DNA of 64,000 nucleotides from Roseomonas gilardii subsp. gilardii. GTDB lineage: Bacteria; Pseudomonadota; Alphaproteobacteria; Acetobacterales; Acetobacteraceae. Position numbers and translations under genes: made by a program. Within the stretch, counting starts at the first letter, position 1. Every line of letters starts with the position of its first letter. The notes beneath the pieces were generated by a model, which saw nothing but the letters and a program-made list of their open reading frames with translations, was not told the origin of the DNA and ran no database searches. Location: positions 3,588,501 to 3,652,500 of the forward strand of contig NZ_CP095554.1 of the NCBI RefSeq assembly GCF_023078375.1, written 5' to 3'. Of the stretch, positions 1-9,158 are shown one piece after another.

Positions 1-1144
1 GGTCTTCCTGCCCGGCGGCACGCCGCTGCAGGCCGGGGCGCGGCTGGTCCAGGGCGACACGGCGGAGACGCTGCGCACCATCGCACAGGAGGGGCCGGAC
101 GCCTTCTACCGGGGGGCGCTGGGGCAGGTCGCCTGCGACTGGTTCGCCCGCAACGGCGGCATCCTGACGCGGGATGACCTCGCCAGCACCGCCCCGATCG
201 AGCGCGAGCCGGTGCGCGGCACCTATCGCGGGCATGAGGTGGTCGGCCCCCCCGCCCCCTCCGCCGGCGGCATGCACATGGTACAGATGCTGAACTTCCT
301 GGAGGGCTTCGATCTCCGCGCCCTGGGCTTCGGCACGGCGCCGACCCTGCACCGCATCGCCGAGGCGCTGAAGCTGGCCTTCGCCGACCGCGCCATGGTC
401 ACCGCCGACCCGGCCTTCGTGCGCATCCCGGTGGAGCGGCTGGTCTCCAGGGCCTATGCCGAGGAGCGCCGCGCGGAATTCGACCCGGGCCGCGCCCGCG
501 ACTGGGCGCCCGGCCTCGCGCCGCTGGCCGAGAGCGCCGACACCACCCATGTCACCACCGCCGATGCCACCGGCAATGTCGTGGCCATGACGCAGACCAT
601 CAACGGCCTCTTCGGCGCGCGGGTCCGCATCCCCGGGCTGGGGCTGATCCCCAACAACTACATGTGCAACTTCGATCCGCGCCCGGGCCTCGCCCAGTCC
701 GTGGCGCCGGGCAAGCGCATCACCACCTCCATGGCGCCGACCATCGTACTGCGCGACGGAAGGCCGGTCTTCGCGCTGGGCCTGCCCGGGGGCCTCAAGA
801 TCTTCGGCTCGGCCATGCAGGCGGTGCTGAACATGATCGACCACGGCATGAGCCCGCAGGAGGCCGTGGAGGCGCCGCGCATCTGGACCCAGGGCCTGGC
901 GCTGGAGGCCGAGGGCGGCATCACCCCCGCGGTGCGGGAGGAACTCGCCGCCATGGGCCACAAGGTCGCGGCGGTGCCGACCGTGGGCGGCGGCATGAAC
1001 CTGATCGCCTTCGGAGAGCTCCCTGGGGAGGGTGGCATGATGACCGGCGCCGCCTGCTGGCGTGCCGACGGCACGCCCATCGGTGTGGCGGGTGGGCTCG
1101 CGAAGCCCGGCGTGCGCTTCGTGCTGGAACAGGCGCGGCGTTAG
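1..1144 (+). CDS. ggt: Gamma-glutamyltransferase, 3' part (5' end outside window)
   Basis: The reading frame is open from base 2, so the gene begins before the window; 380 residues are visible. Gamma-glutamyltransferase (Ntn-hydrolase) cleaves gamma-glutamyl compounds such as glutathione, normally in the periplasm, after self-cleavage into two subunits. The start of the small subunit is visible: the nucleophile Thr is the first Thr of the TTH motif (codon 542-544), followed by the typical GNVVAMTQTINGLFG stretch. The PNNYM and GLPGG segments that line the active site and oxyanion hole follow (family Ser-Pro-Gly-Gly is Leu-Pro-Gly-Gly here). The C-terminus is complete. An amino-acid permease gene starts 133 bp downstream on the same strand, which would suit uptake of released amino acids (inference). 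Confidence 0.9.
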   Translation, partial: VFLPGGTPLQAGARLVQGDTAETLRTIAQEGPDAFYRGALGQVACDWFARNGGILTRDDLASTAPIEREPVRGTYRGHEVVGPPAPSAGGMHMVQMLNFLEGFDLRALGFGTAPTLHRIAEALKLAFADRAMVTADPAFVRIPVERLVSRAYAEERRAEFDPGRARDWAPGLAPLAESADTTHVTTADATGNVVAMTQTINGLFGARVRIPGLGLIPNNYMCNFDPRPGLAQSVAPGKRITTSMAPTIVLRDGRPVFALGLPGGLKIFGSAMQAVLNMIDHGMSPQEAVEAPRIWTQGLALEAEGGITPAVREELAAMGHKVAAVPTVGGGMNLIAFGELPGEGGMMTGAACWRADGTPIGVAGGLAKPGVRFVLEQARR

Positions 1145-1277
1145 TCCTCCGTCCGGATCGCCCCTGGAAGGCGGTCCGGCCCCGCGGCGCGGCGGCCTTT
1201 CCCGTCAGCCCGCCGCAACCGTTCCATTGCACGCGGCATTACGGAACCGGTCCCACAAGGCAGGGAGCGGCAAGCCG

Positions 1278-2759
1278 ATGGACAGGGCCGCCTATACCGC
1301 CCGCAAGAGCATTCCGGACATCATCGCCTCCGCCGATGGCGGCGAGGCGCCGCTGCGCAAGAGCCTCGGCCCGGTCAGCATCACCGCCATGGGCATCGGT
1401 GCCATCATCGGCGCCGGCATCTTCGTCCTGACCGGCACGGCGGCGGCACAGTATGCCGGGCCGGCGCTGATGCTGAGCTTCGTGCTCGGCGGCGTCGCCT
1501 GTGCCTTCGTCGGGCTCTGCTACGCCGAGCTCGCGGCGCTGATCCCCGTCAGCGGCAGTTCCTACACCTACACCTATGCGACGCTGGGGGAGCTGGCGGC
1601 CTGGATCATCGGCTGGGACCTGATCCTCGAATACGCCATGGGCGCGGCCACGGTGGCGGTGGGCTGGTCGGGCTATGTGGGCAGCCTGCTGGGCGGCTTC
1701 GGCCTGCATCTGCCGCCTGTGCTGACGCAGGCAACCGGCACCGTCGTGCATCTCGCCGATGGCGGAGAGGCACGCGCGCTGTTCAACCTGCCCGCCGCGC
1801 TGATCGTGCTGGCGCTGACCGCGATGCTGGTGCTGGGCACACGGGAATCCTCGCGGCTGAACAACATCATGGTCGCGGTGAAGCTGGCCATCGTGCTGAC
1901 CTTCATCCTGGTCGGCGCGGCTTATGTCTCGCCGGCCCACTGGCACCCCTTCCTGCCCGCGAACACCGGGGAGTTCGGCCATTTCGGCTGGAGCGGCGTG
2001 CTGCGCGGCGCGGGCGTGGTGTTCTTCGCCTTCATCGGCTTCGACGCCATCTCCACCGCGGCGCAGGAGGCGAAGTCGCCCCAGCGCGACATGCCCATCG
2101 GCATCCTCGCCTCGCTGGCCATCTGCACATTGCTTTACGTGCTGGTGGCGGCGGTGCTCACCGGCCTCGTCCCCTATTCCCAGCTCAACGTCGCCGATCC
2201 CATCGCCAAGGGCGTCGATGCCATGGGCCTGGCCTGGCTGTCCGGCCTGATCAAGATCGGCGCCATCGCCGGGCTGACCACGGTGATCCTGGTCCTGCTC
2301 TATGGGCAGAGCCGGATCTTCCTCACCATCTCCCGCGACGGACTGCTGCCGCCGGTCTTCTCGCGCATCCACCGGCGGCGGCACACGCCCTGGATCAGCC
2401 AGATCGTGATCGGTTCCGCCGTCGCGCTGATCGCGGCGGTGCTGCCGATCGGTATCCTGGGGGAGATGGTGAGCATCGGCACGCTCTTCGCCTTCGTGAT
2501 GGTCTGCGGTGCCGTGCTCTACCTCCGCCGCCACGCGCCGCGCATGGACCGGCCCTTCCGCGCGCCGGGCGTGCCCATCGTGCCGGTGCTGGGCATCGGC
2601 TTCAGCCTGCTGCTGATGGCCGGCCTGCCGCTCGACACCTGGCTGCGGCTGGTGGTGTGGATGGCGGCAGGACTGTTGATCTATGCCCTCTACGGGCGCC
2701 ACCACTCCCTGCTGCGCCAGGAAGGCCGGGTGGCACCGGGGCGGCAGCCGGCGGAATGA
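1278..2759 (+). CDS. APC-superfamily amino acid permease (cationic amino acid transporter type)
   Basis: 493 residues. The ATG at 1278 is chosen because it is preceded by a purine-rich AGGGAGCGG and because the protein then starts with a short cytoplasmic tail before TM1; the frame is open further upstream but lacks a better start. TM1 carries the APC signature GIGAIIGAGIFVLTG (about residues 39-53), and about a dozen hydrophobic segments follow. The family member closest by eye is the CAT/YfnA group, which imports amino acids by proton symport or exchange. It ends 3 bp from the convergent trmJ-like gene. Substrate cannot be decided from sequence. Confidence 0.85.
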   Translation: MDRAAYTARKSIPDIIASADGGEAPLRKSLGPVSITAMGIGAIIGAGIFVLTGTAAAQYAGPALMLSFVLGGVACAFVGLCYAELAALIPVSGSSYTYTYATLGELAAWIIGWDLILEYAMGAATVAVGWSGYVGSLLGGFGLHLPPVLTQATGTVVHLADGGEARALFNLPAALIVLALTAMLVLGTRESSRLNNIMVAVKLAIVLTFILVGAAYVSPAHWHPFLPANTGEFGHFGWSGVLRGAGVVFFAFIGFDAISTAAQEAKSPQRDMPIGILASLAICTLLYVLVAAVLTGLVPYSQLNVADPIAKGVDAMGLAWLSGLIKIGAIAGLTTVILVLLYGQSRIFLTISRDGLLPPVFSRIHRRRHTPWISQIVIGSAVALIAAVLPIGILGEMVSIGTLFAFVMVCGAVLYLRRHAPRMDRPFRAPGVPIVPVLGIGFSLLLMAGLPLDTWLRLVVWMAAGLLIYALYGRHHSLLRQEGRVAPGRQPAE

Positions 2760-2762
2760 GGG

Positions 2763-3578
2763 TCAGGCCGGCCCCTCATCCTCCTCCGGCCGCCCGCGCC
2801 GCATCCGGCCCCGCGACAGCTCGCTCACCACGCCATGCAGGGTCCGCAACTCCTGCTCCGTCACCTCGCCACGCTGGAACAGGTGGCGCAGGTTGCGGAT
2901 CATCCCGGGGCGCTTCTGCACATTGCTGAGAAAGCCGCAGGCGTCCAGCTCCGAGGTCAGGCGCCCGAGGAAGCCTTCCAGCTCCTCCTTGGTGGCGATG
3001 CGTGTCTCGTTGGTCATCAACTGGCGCGGCGGCGTGGCCTCGGCCGCGGTCCACCACTCATAGGCCAGCACCATCACCGCCTGGGCGAGGTTCAGCGACA
3101 TATGTGCCGGGTTCAACGGATAGCGGACCAGCGTGTCCGCCTGCGCCATGTCCTCGTTGTCCAGCCCGGCACGCTCCGGCCCGAACAGCACAGCCGCCCG
3201 CAGCCCGCGCCCGTTGATCTCGCGCAGGTCCTCGGCCGCCGCGCGCGCCGTGCGCACGGGGATGACCACGTGGCGCGGCCGGGGACAGGTGGCGAAGACG
3301 CGCTGGCAGTCCGCCACCGCCTCCGCCACCGTCGCATGCAGGGTGGCCGCGTCCAGGATGCGCCCGGCGCCGCTCGCCGTGGCCCAGGCGCGCTCCTGCG
3401 GCCAGCCGTCGCGCGGCGCGACGAGGCGCAGGTGGAACAGCCCGCCATTGGCCATGGCCCGCGCCACGGCGCCGATATTGTCCGCCAGTTGCGGCCGCAC
3501 CAGCACCACGACCGGGCTCTCGCCCGGTGCCGGATGCAGGTCCGCGCCGCCATCCCGTCCCGTCATCCCCGTCTCCAT
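2763..3578 (-). CDS. trmJ: SpoU-family tRNA/rRNA 2'-O-methyltransferase, TrmJ type
   Basis: 271 residues from the ATG at 3578; an in-frame TTG at 3620 is possible but less likely, and neither has a clear Shine-Dalgarno. All three SpoU/TrmH (SPOUT fold) motifs are present: NIGAVARAMANGG (motif 1), LFGPERAGLDNED (motif 2) and SLNLAQAVMVLAYE (motif 3), which form the knotted SAM site. Length and the C-terminal helical tail fit TrmJ, which methylates the 2'-O of nucleotide 32 in tRNA anticodon loops. RNA target is an inference from family resemblance. Confidence 0.85.
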   Translation of the reverse strand: METGMTGRDGGADLHPAPGESPVVVLVRPQLADNIGAVARAMANGGLFHLRLVAPRDGWPQERAWATASGAGRILDAATLHATVAEAVADCQRVFATCPRPRHVVIPVRTARAAAEDLREINGRGLRAAVLFGPERAGLDNEDMAQADTLVRYPLNPAHMSLNLAQAVMVLAYEWWTAAEATPPRQLMTNETRIATKEELEGFLGRLTSELDACGFLSNVQKRPGMIRNLRHLFQRGEVTEQELRTLHGVVSELSRGRMRRGRPEEDEGPA

Positions 3579-3648
3579 CCCATGCCGCCGCGAAAGGCGC
3601 GTCCTTGCGTCGGACAGCAAGCGAGAGCAAGGGGCCGGGACGCGGGGC

Positions 3649-4020
3649 TCAGTTCAGCCGCTTGCGGATCGCCTCCAGCTCCCGGATCTCCCGCTCCTGC
3701 GCCGCGATCACGTCCTGGGCGATCTTCCTGATCTCCGGGTCCTTGCCGTATGTCAGCACGGTCCGGGCCATGTCGATGGCGCCCTGGTGATGCGGGATCA
3801 TCCCGGCGATGAAATCCTTGTCGGCATCGCCCGTATAGGGGACGTCCATGGCCTTGTGCATCCGCTCCATGGCGGCGCGGTATTCCGCCGTGCTGGGGCT
3901 GGGCGTGGCCGGTGCCGCAGGGGCGGCCGGCGAGGCGCCATGGCCCGTATGGCCGGACATCTGCGCCATGGCCGGCACGGCGAGGGTCAGGCTTCCCAAC
4001 AGCAGCAGCGCACGGAACAT
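3649..4020 (-). CDS. DUF305 secreted His/Met-rich protein
   Basis: 123 residues. The ATG at 4020 is preceded by GGAAGGAGA and opens a Sec signal peptide (hydrophobic [15 protein letters not shown], cleavage after residue 19 or so). An Ala/Pro/Ser-rich linker precedes a DUF305 domain (about residues 47-123) with the family hallmark [12 protein letters not shown], a ferritin-like helical bundle, and an RMHKAMD helix before it. DUF305 proteins are extracytoplasmic and often linked to copper handling; no metal gene lies next to it here, so metal binding is an inference. It follows cysS on the same strand after 273 bp. Confidence 0.8.
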   Translation of the reverse strand: MFRALLLLGSLTLAVPAMAQMSGHTGHGASPAAPAAPATPSPSTAEYRAAMERMHKAMDVPYTGDADKDFIAGMIPHHQGAIDMARTVLTYGKDPEIRKIAQDVIAAQEREIRELEAIRKRLN

Positions 4021-4293
4021 CTGGTTTCTCCTTCCCGGATTGCGGAGAAGCAGGGCTGCGGCCTTCCCCTTGCGGGAAGGCAAGGGCACCCCGCGCCTTT
4101 TCCGGACACGTTCGGCGGCGCGGGGCTGCGCATCGAGGCGATGGCCGAGCCTTCGGCCAGCGAGGAGCTGGCACGGCAGGTCCCGGCCGTCGCGGATAAG
4201 CGCGTGGTGCCGCTGTTCCTGCATGTACGGGTGCGGAAGGACTGAACCCGCGCCGGTGGGGCCCTCCCGCTCCAGGGGAAGGCCCGCCACGGG
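4021..4293. other. Gap between cysS and the DUF305 gene
   Basis: No convincing gene. A small hairpin (4062-4080, CCTTCCC/GGGAAGG) lies upstream of the DUF305 start and could terminate cysS transcription, but no T-run follows on the minus strand. A short plus-strand frame ending at 4245 reads protein-like for about 34 residues from an ATG at 4141 but has no ribosome-binding site or recognisable family. Confidence 0.4.
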
Positions 4294-5726
4294 TCAGGCC
4301 CGGCGCCAGGTCGTGCCCTTCGGCCCGTCCTCCAGCACGATGCCCTTCGCCGCGAGGGCGTCGCGGATGCGGTCGGCCTCGGCCCAGTCGCGCGCCTTGC
4401 GGGCGGCGAGGCGCGCCGCGATGGCGGCCTCGATCTCCGCCGCCTCGCCATCCGCCCCCCCTGGCGCCAGCCCTGCGGGTCGCTGGCCAGCAGCCCCAGC
4501 ACCCCGGCGGCCTCGCGCAGCGCCGCCGCCGCCGTGCCGGGCGCCGGCGCCTCGGACAGGCCGACACGGCCCAGCACCACGGTCGCGGAACCGCCCACGG
4601 CGCCGGTGTTGGCCAGCGTCCGCAGGTCACGCAGCCGGGCGAGCGCCAGCGGCGTGTTCAGGTCGTCCGCGAGCGGTTCCACGGCCCAGGCGGCGAGGCG
4701 CGCGGCCTGGTCCTCATCCACCTCGGCATCCGGAGGAATACGGGCCAGCAGGGCGTAGAAATCGTCCAGCTCCCGCTTCGCCTCCTCCAGCCGCTCCTGC
4801 GTGTAGTCGATCTCGGAGCGGTAATGGGTGCGCAGCAGCAGCAGCCGGAAGGCCTCCCCCGCCCAGGGCCCGTTGGCCAGGATGTCGCGCACGGTGAGGA
4901 AGTTGCCGAGCGACTTCGACATCTTCTCGCCATTCACCCGGAGCATGCCGTTGTGCATCCAGTAATGCGCGAAATGGCTGCCGGGGAAGGCGCAGCAGCT
5001 CTGCGCCACCTCGTTCTCATGGTGCGGGAAGAGCAGGTCCTGCCCACCGCCATGGATGTCGAACTCCTCGCCGAGATACTTCCACGACATGGCGGAGCAT
5101 TCGATATGCCAGCCCGGGCGGCCGCGGCCCCAGGGGCTGTCCCAGCCCGGCGTCTCGTCGTCCGAGGGCTTCCACAGCACGAAGTCGCCCGGATCGCGCT
5201 TGTAGGGCGCGACCTCGACCCGGGCGCCGGCCAGCATCTCCTCCGGATCGCGGCCCGAAAGCCGGCCGTATTCGGCATAGGCCGCGACGGAGAAGAGCAC
5301 ATGCCCCTCCGCCGCATAGGCATAGCCATTGGCGATCAGCCGTTCGATGATCGCGATCATCTCGGGGATCGTCTCGGTCGCGCGCGGCTCGTGGTCCGGC
5401 GGTGCGCAGTTCAGCGCCGCCATGTCGGCGTGGAAATCCGCCGCCGTGCGCGCGGTGATCGCGGCGATCGGCTCGCCCGTCTCGCGGGAGCGCGCGTTGA
5501 TCTTGTCGTCCACGTCCGTGATGTTGCGGACATAGGTGACGCGCGGGAACTCGCGGCGCAGGAAGCGCGTCAGCACGTCGAAGACGACGACCGGCCGCGC
5601 ATTGCCGAGATGCGCGAGGTCATAGACCGTCGGGCCGCAGACATAGAGGCGGACGTTCTTCGGGTCGATCGGCGTGAAGTCGCGCTTGCGCCGCCGGGCA
5701 CTGTCATGGAGCTGGATCTGCATCAA
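4294..5726 (-). CDS. cysS: Cysteinyl-tRNA synthetase, interrupted by a frameshift near its 3' end
   Basis: Class I synthetase charging tRNA-Cys. Visible are the zinc-site Cys in [12 protein letters not shown], the HIGH-like [13 protein letters not shown] and HHENEVAQS (further zinc ligands) and KMSKSLGN. The frame is lost at a C7 run on the plus strand (4455-4461; G7 in the gene): before it the frame reads LLASDPQGW, and after it the expected helical tail ([18 protein letters not shown], ending GTTWRRA-stop at 4294) lies in the other frame. One extra base there gives 477 residues, a normal length. Without correction the frame runs on to 3987 with low-complexity Arg-rich nonsense. The gene is essential, so a sequencing error is more likely than a real break. 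It starts 7 bp after the gltX stop. Confidence 0.93.
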
Positions 5727-5733
5727 TCGGTAC

Positions 5734-7062
5734 TCATCCCGCCGAGGCGGTGAGCCGCTGCACGGCGCGGTCGCGCCCGATCAGCGGCAGAAGGGCCTTG
5801 AGGTCGGGCCCGTGTTCCTCGCCGGTCAGCGCCCGGCGCAGCGGCCAGAACAACAGGCGGCCCTTGCGCCCCGTGCGTCCCGCCAGTTCCGCCGTCCATC
5901 GCGACCAGGTGTCACCGTTCCAGGGCTCCTCGGGCAGGCAGGCCAGGGCGGCACGGAGAAAATCCGCCTCCTCGGGCTGCTCGGAGGGAAGGATATCCCC
6001 CTCCACCACGTCGAGCCAGTCCTTTGCTTCCCCCAGCGTGTCGAGATTGCCCCGGACGGCCAGCCAGAATTCCTCCGTGGCCTCCGGCGGCAGTCGGTCG
6101 CGTACCGTGGCGAAATCCAGCCCGTGCAGGTATTTCCGGTTCAGCGCCAGCATCTGCCGGGGGTCGAAGCGCGCGGCGGAGCGGGACAGCCCCTCCAGCG
6201 ACCAGCCCGCCACCAGATCGGCCGGCATGGCGGGCACCGGGTCGCGCGGCGCGCCCAGCGCGGCGAGGTAGCCGGCCAGCGCCGCCGGCTCGATCCCATC
6301 GCGGCGGAACTGGCGCAGCGAGACGCTGTTCAGCCGCTTCGACAGCGGCGCGCCCTCGGCATCCACCAGCAGCGGCAGATGGGCGAAGCGGATCTCCCGC
6401 CCCATGCCCAGCGCGCCCATGATGTCGATCTGGATGCCGGTGTTGGTGACATGGTCCTCGCCCCGGATGACATGGGTGATCCCCGTCTCCAGGTCGTCCA
6501 CCACCGAGGTGAAGGTGTAGAGGAAGGTACCGTCCGCCCGCACCAGAACCGGGTCGGAGAGCGCCGGCAACTTCACCCGCCGGTCGCCCAGTACCATGTC
6601 GCGCCAGTTCACCTCCCCACCCGAGAGCTTGAAGCGCCAGTAGGGCCGCTTGCCATTGGCCTCGGCCTTGGCGAGCTGCTCCGGCGTCATCCGCAGCGCG
6701 GCGCGGTCATAGACCGGCGCCTTGCCCTGGCGGCGGCGCTGCTCGCGCTTGAACTCCAGCTCCTCCTCGCTCTCCAGGCAGGGATAGAGCCGGCCCTGCG
6801 CCTTCAGCTTCTCAGCCGCTGCCTCGTAGCGGGCGGTGCGGTCGGACTGGCGCAGGAACTCGTCCCAGTCGAGGCCGAGCCAGCGCAGGTCCTCCTCGAT
6901 CGCCCGGGCGTATTCGGGCTTGGAGCGTTCCGTGTCGGTGTCGTCGAGGCGCAAGAGGAACTGCCCGCCCTGGCGGCGCGCGAAAAGCCAGTTGGCCAGC
7001 GCGGCCCGGGCATTGCCGACATGGATGTAGCCCGTCGGGCTGGGGGCGAAGCGGACCTTCAT
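5734..7062 (-). CDS. gltX: Glutamyl-tRNA synthetase
   Basis: 442 residues, complete. Class I synthetase: the N-terminus [16 protein letters not shown] carries the HIGH box (HVGN), and [10 protein letters not shown] is the KMSKS equivalent. Alphaproteobacteria commonly carry two GltX paralogs; the length and the LSKRLN signature suggest the shorter one, but whether it charges tRNA-Glu or also tRNA-Gln cannot be told here. Its ATG overlaps the stop of the upstream gene (ATGA, 7059-7062), implying translational coupling, and cysS follows after 7 bp, so the genes form one operon. Confidence 0.93.
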   Translation of the reverse strand: MKVRFAPSPTGYIHVGNARAALANWLFARRQGGQFLLRLDDTDTERSKPEYARAIEEDLRWLGLDWDEFLRQSDRTARYEAAAEKLKAQGRLYPCLESEEELEFKREQRRRQGKAPVYDRAALRMTPEQLAKAEANGKRPYWRFKLSGGEVNWRDMVLGDRRVKLPALSDPVLVRADGTFLYTFTSVVDDLETGITHVIRGEDHVTNTGIQIDIMGALGMGREIRFAHLPLLVDAEGAPLSKRLNSVSLRQFRRDGIEPAALAGYLAALGAPRDPVPAMPADLVAGWSLEGLSRSAARFDPRQMLALNRKYLHGLDFATVRDRLPPEATEEFWLAVRGNLDTLGEAKDWLDVVEGDILPSEQPEEADFLRAALACLPEEPWNGDTWSRWTAELAGRTGRKGRLLFWPLRRALTGEEHGPDLKALLPLIGRDRAVQRLTASAG

Positions 7063-7436
7063 GCCTCGTCCTCCCCCTCATCTTCCTCACCCAGCCGGCG
7101 CGGGTCGAGCACGCGCCAGTTGCGCTCCTCGGCATCGGCGGCGCGCGTCGCGGCGAAGCCCTTCACCTCGGCGCCGCTGCTCCAGCCCTCGCCCCCGGCA
7201 CCCAGCACATCGGCATCCTCGCCGAAGGCGAACCAGGCGGCCAGGACCTCCTCCCCGCTCATGCCCGGGGCACGGCACCGCTCGATGGAATCCCGTACAT
7301 AGCGGCGGGCGAAGGCATTGGCATGGGCCAGGCTCTCGAAGCCGCGGATCGTCTCCACCGGCTCGGCGCCATTGCCGCCGGACAGGTCGCGGATGCGGAC
7401 GGCATAGCCGCCCTCGGGGGAAAACAGGTCGCTCAT
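7059..7436 (-). CDS. Hypothetical acidic protein between nadE-like gene and gltX
   Basis: 125 residues from the ATG at 7436 (MSDLFSPEGG); frames further upstream overlap the nadE-like gene and are rejected. I do not recognise the family. It is soluble, with a compact N-terminal part containing AHANAFARRYVRDSIERC and WFAFGEDADVL, and a strongly acidic tail (EEDEGEDEA). It starts 10 bp after the nadE-like stop and overlaps the gltX start by 4 bp, so it is co-translated with gltX and may act with one of the flanking proteins (inference). Confidence 0.75.
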   Translation of the reverse strand: MSDLFSPEGGYAVRIRDLSGGNGAEPVETIRGFESLAHANAFARRYVRDSIERCRAPGMSGEEVLAAWFAFGEDADVLGAGGEGWSSGAEVKGFAATRAADAEERNWRVLDPRRLGEEDEGEDEA

Positions 7437-7446
7437 GCCGGAAGCA

Positions 7447-9036
7447 TCATGGGTAGGGGGCAGTGAATCCATTGGTGATCGGGAGGCGCCGTGCCGGAGC
7501 GGCAGGGCCGATCCCCCAGCCCGGCGGCGAGGTCCGGCGCTTGTACCCGGCCTGCGCCATGAGACGCCAGACCCGCAGCACCGTGGCCCGGTCATGCCCG
7601 TCGCGCAACAGTGTCTCCAGGCTGCCTCCCTCCGGGCCCTCGCCCGACAGGGTGCGCAGGATCGGATCGAGCTGGTCGGCCGGTGGCAGGTCGGGCGGCA
7701 GGCCGGGGCGCGGCGTCTCGGTCGGGCGCTGCAACGCCTCGGTCAGCCAGCCGCGCTCCACGCTCAGGCGGCTCAGCACGGCGGCCTCGCTGTCATAGAG
7801 GCCCGAAAGCGGCGCATAGGCCCCCGGCCCGGCGCAGCCCAGCAGGGTGCGGGAGCGGGTGGCGGAGGAGAGCAGCAGCGCCCCGCGCGCCTCCGCCAGG
7901 GTCTCCAGCAGCAGGTGGCGCAGCCGGGGCGAGATGTCGAGATTCCGGACCTCCGCCCCCAGAACGGCATGGATCGCGCCGGTGGCGGAGCCGGTCGGCA
8001 GCGTGTCGGTGCCGATGCCCAGGCGCAGCGCGCATTCCGCCGCCCGCCGGCCGGAGCGGATGCCGAGCCCCGGCAGCAGCACCGCCCGAACATGAGCGGC
8101 CCCGACAGCCTCCACCCCCAGCAGGGCCGTCAGCGCCGCCGCCGGCGTGCCATCCAGCTCCAACAGGATCTCGCCATGGCCGTTCTTCTGCACATGGGCG
8201 CGCAGCCCGGTCAGCAGCGCCTCCCAGAGCAGTTCCGGCTCCCCGGGCCGTTCAGGCAGGGGCTGCGGCACCGCCTCCCAGCCCGCATCGCCGCGCCGCC
8301 ATTCCGAAACGCGCAGGGTCTCGGCCAGGGCCGGCAGGCGCAGGGCCAGCCGATGATCGGCGTTCAGGACGAAGGAGGCGCCATCGAAGGCGATGCCGTC
8401 CTGCGCCCCGGCGAGATTGACCGAGAGCAGCGGCAGGCCCGTTTCCACCACCCGGGCCACGCCCCGGTCGATGCGCCGCTCCGCCTCGCCCGGCCGGAAG
8501 GGCTCGGCCTCCAGGGCCAGCAGGAGCTCGGCGCCGCTTTCCGACAGGGTCTCCGCCACGGCAGGCCCGGCGGAATCCGCCCCCACCATCACGCCGAGGC
8601 GCAGGCCGCGGAACACCATCGGCCCAGGGGCCGGGCCGGTCGCGAAGAGAGTGACGTCCTCCGCCAGCCCGGGCTGGCCGGGCTCATGCCGCGCCCGCCG
8701 CGCGCGGACCTGCCCGCCATCGAGGAGAAGGGCGGCGTCGTGGCAGCGCCCACCCTCCTGCCAGGGCGCGCCGAGCAGCAGGCCGGGCCCGCCATCGCCC
8801 GTGGCCTCGGCCAGATGCCGGACCCCCGCCTCGCAGGCCGCCAGCGCGGCCGGATCGCGCGCCAGATCCTCGGGCGGTGCCCCCAGCAGGGCCAGGCGCG
8901 GCACCACCAGCAGATCGGCCTCCTGCGCGGCGGCCTCGGCGCGAAGCGCCAGGATGCGGGCGGCGTTGCGCCCGATATCCCCCATCCAGGGATCGGTCTG
9001 GGCCATGGCGATGCGCAGGGAGGCGGATTCCGGCAT
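7447..9036 (-). CDS. Degenerate glutamine-dependent NAD synthetase homolog (probable pseudoenzyme)
   Basis: 529 residues from the ATG at 9036 (a TTG at 9099 is possible). Layout is that of bacterial NadE: an N-terminal nitrilase-type glutaminase domain (about 1-260; RIAMAQTDPWMGDIGRNAA) and a C-terminal synthetase domain (about 265-529) ending in the typical YKRRTSPPGWGI...PITNGF tail. The catalytic residues are gone. The Glu of the PEL motif is Arg47 (VVPRLALLGAPPEDL); the Lys region reads RARHEPGQPG; the Cys of the CED motif is Gly152 (GVMVGADSAG). In the synthetase domain the SGGxDS P-loop is DGTPAA (295-300), TTGNKSE is SSATRSR (390-396) and the GYATLYGD segment is absent. Yet the frame is intact over its full length, so it is not a decaying gene. 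First gene of an apparent operon with a small protein, gltX and cysS. Role unknown; a scaffold or regulatory role is inference. Confidence 0.8.
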   Translation of the reverse strand: MPESASLRIAMAQTDPWMGDIGRNAARILALRAEAAAQEADLLVVPRLALLGAPPEDLARDPAALAACEAGVRHLAEATGDGGPGLLLGAPWQEGGRCHDAALLLDGGQVRARRARHEPGQPGLAEDVTLFATGPAPGPMVFRGLRLGVMVGADSAGPAVAETLSESGAELLLALEAEPFRPGEAERRIDRGVARVVETGLPLLSVNLAGAQDGIAFDGASFVLNADHRLALRLPALAETLRVSEWRRGDAGWEAVPQPLPERPGEPELLWEALLTGLRAHVQKNGHGEILLELDGTPAAALTALLGVEAVGAAHVRAVLLPGLGIRSGRRAAECALRLGIGTDTLPTGSATGAIHAVLGAEVRNLDISPRLRHLLLETLAEARGALLLSSATRSRTLLGCAGPGAYAPLSGLYDSEAAVLSRLSVERGWLTEALQRPTETPRPGLPPDLPPADQLDPILRTLSGEGPEGGSLETLLRDGHDRATVLRVWRLMAQAGYKRRTSPPGWGIGPAAPARRLPITNGFTAPYP

Positions 9037-9158
9037 GGCCGGAAGGCTAAAGCAGGGTCGCGCGCGGGGGAATTCACGGAAGGCGGAAAATCCCTGCAAA
9101 ACAAAGTATTAATTGGTGATGTTCGGATGCACGGAAAAGCGTGCGCCCGGCCGTCCGC

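Noticed and set aside
4094-4245. Plus-strand frame ending in a protein-like stretch ([13 protein letters not shown]...) between the DUF305 and cysS genes
   Set aside because: Only about 34 residues from its ATG, no ribosome-binding site and no recognised family; antisense to the leader of a minus-strand gene.
3987-4293. C-terminal extension of CysS beyond 4294
   Set aside because: Low-complexity Arg/Pro-rich frame produced by the frameshift; the true tail and stop are in the neighbouring frame at 4294.
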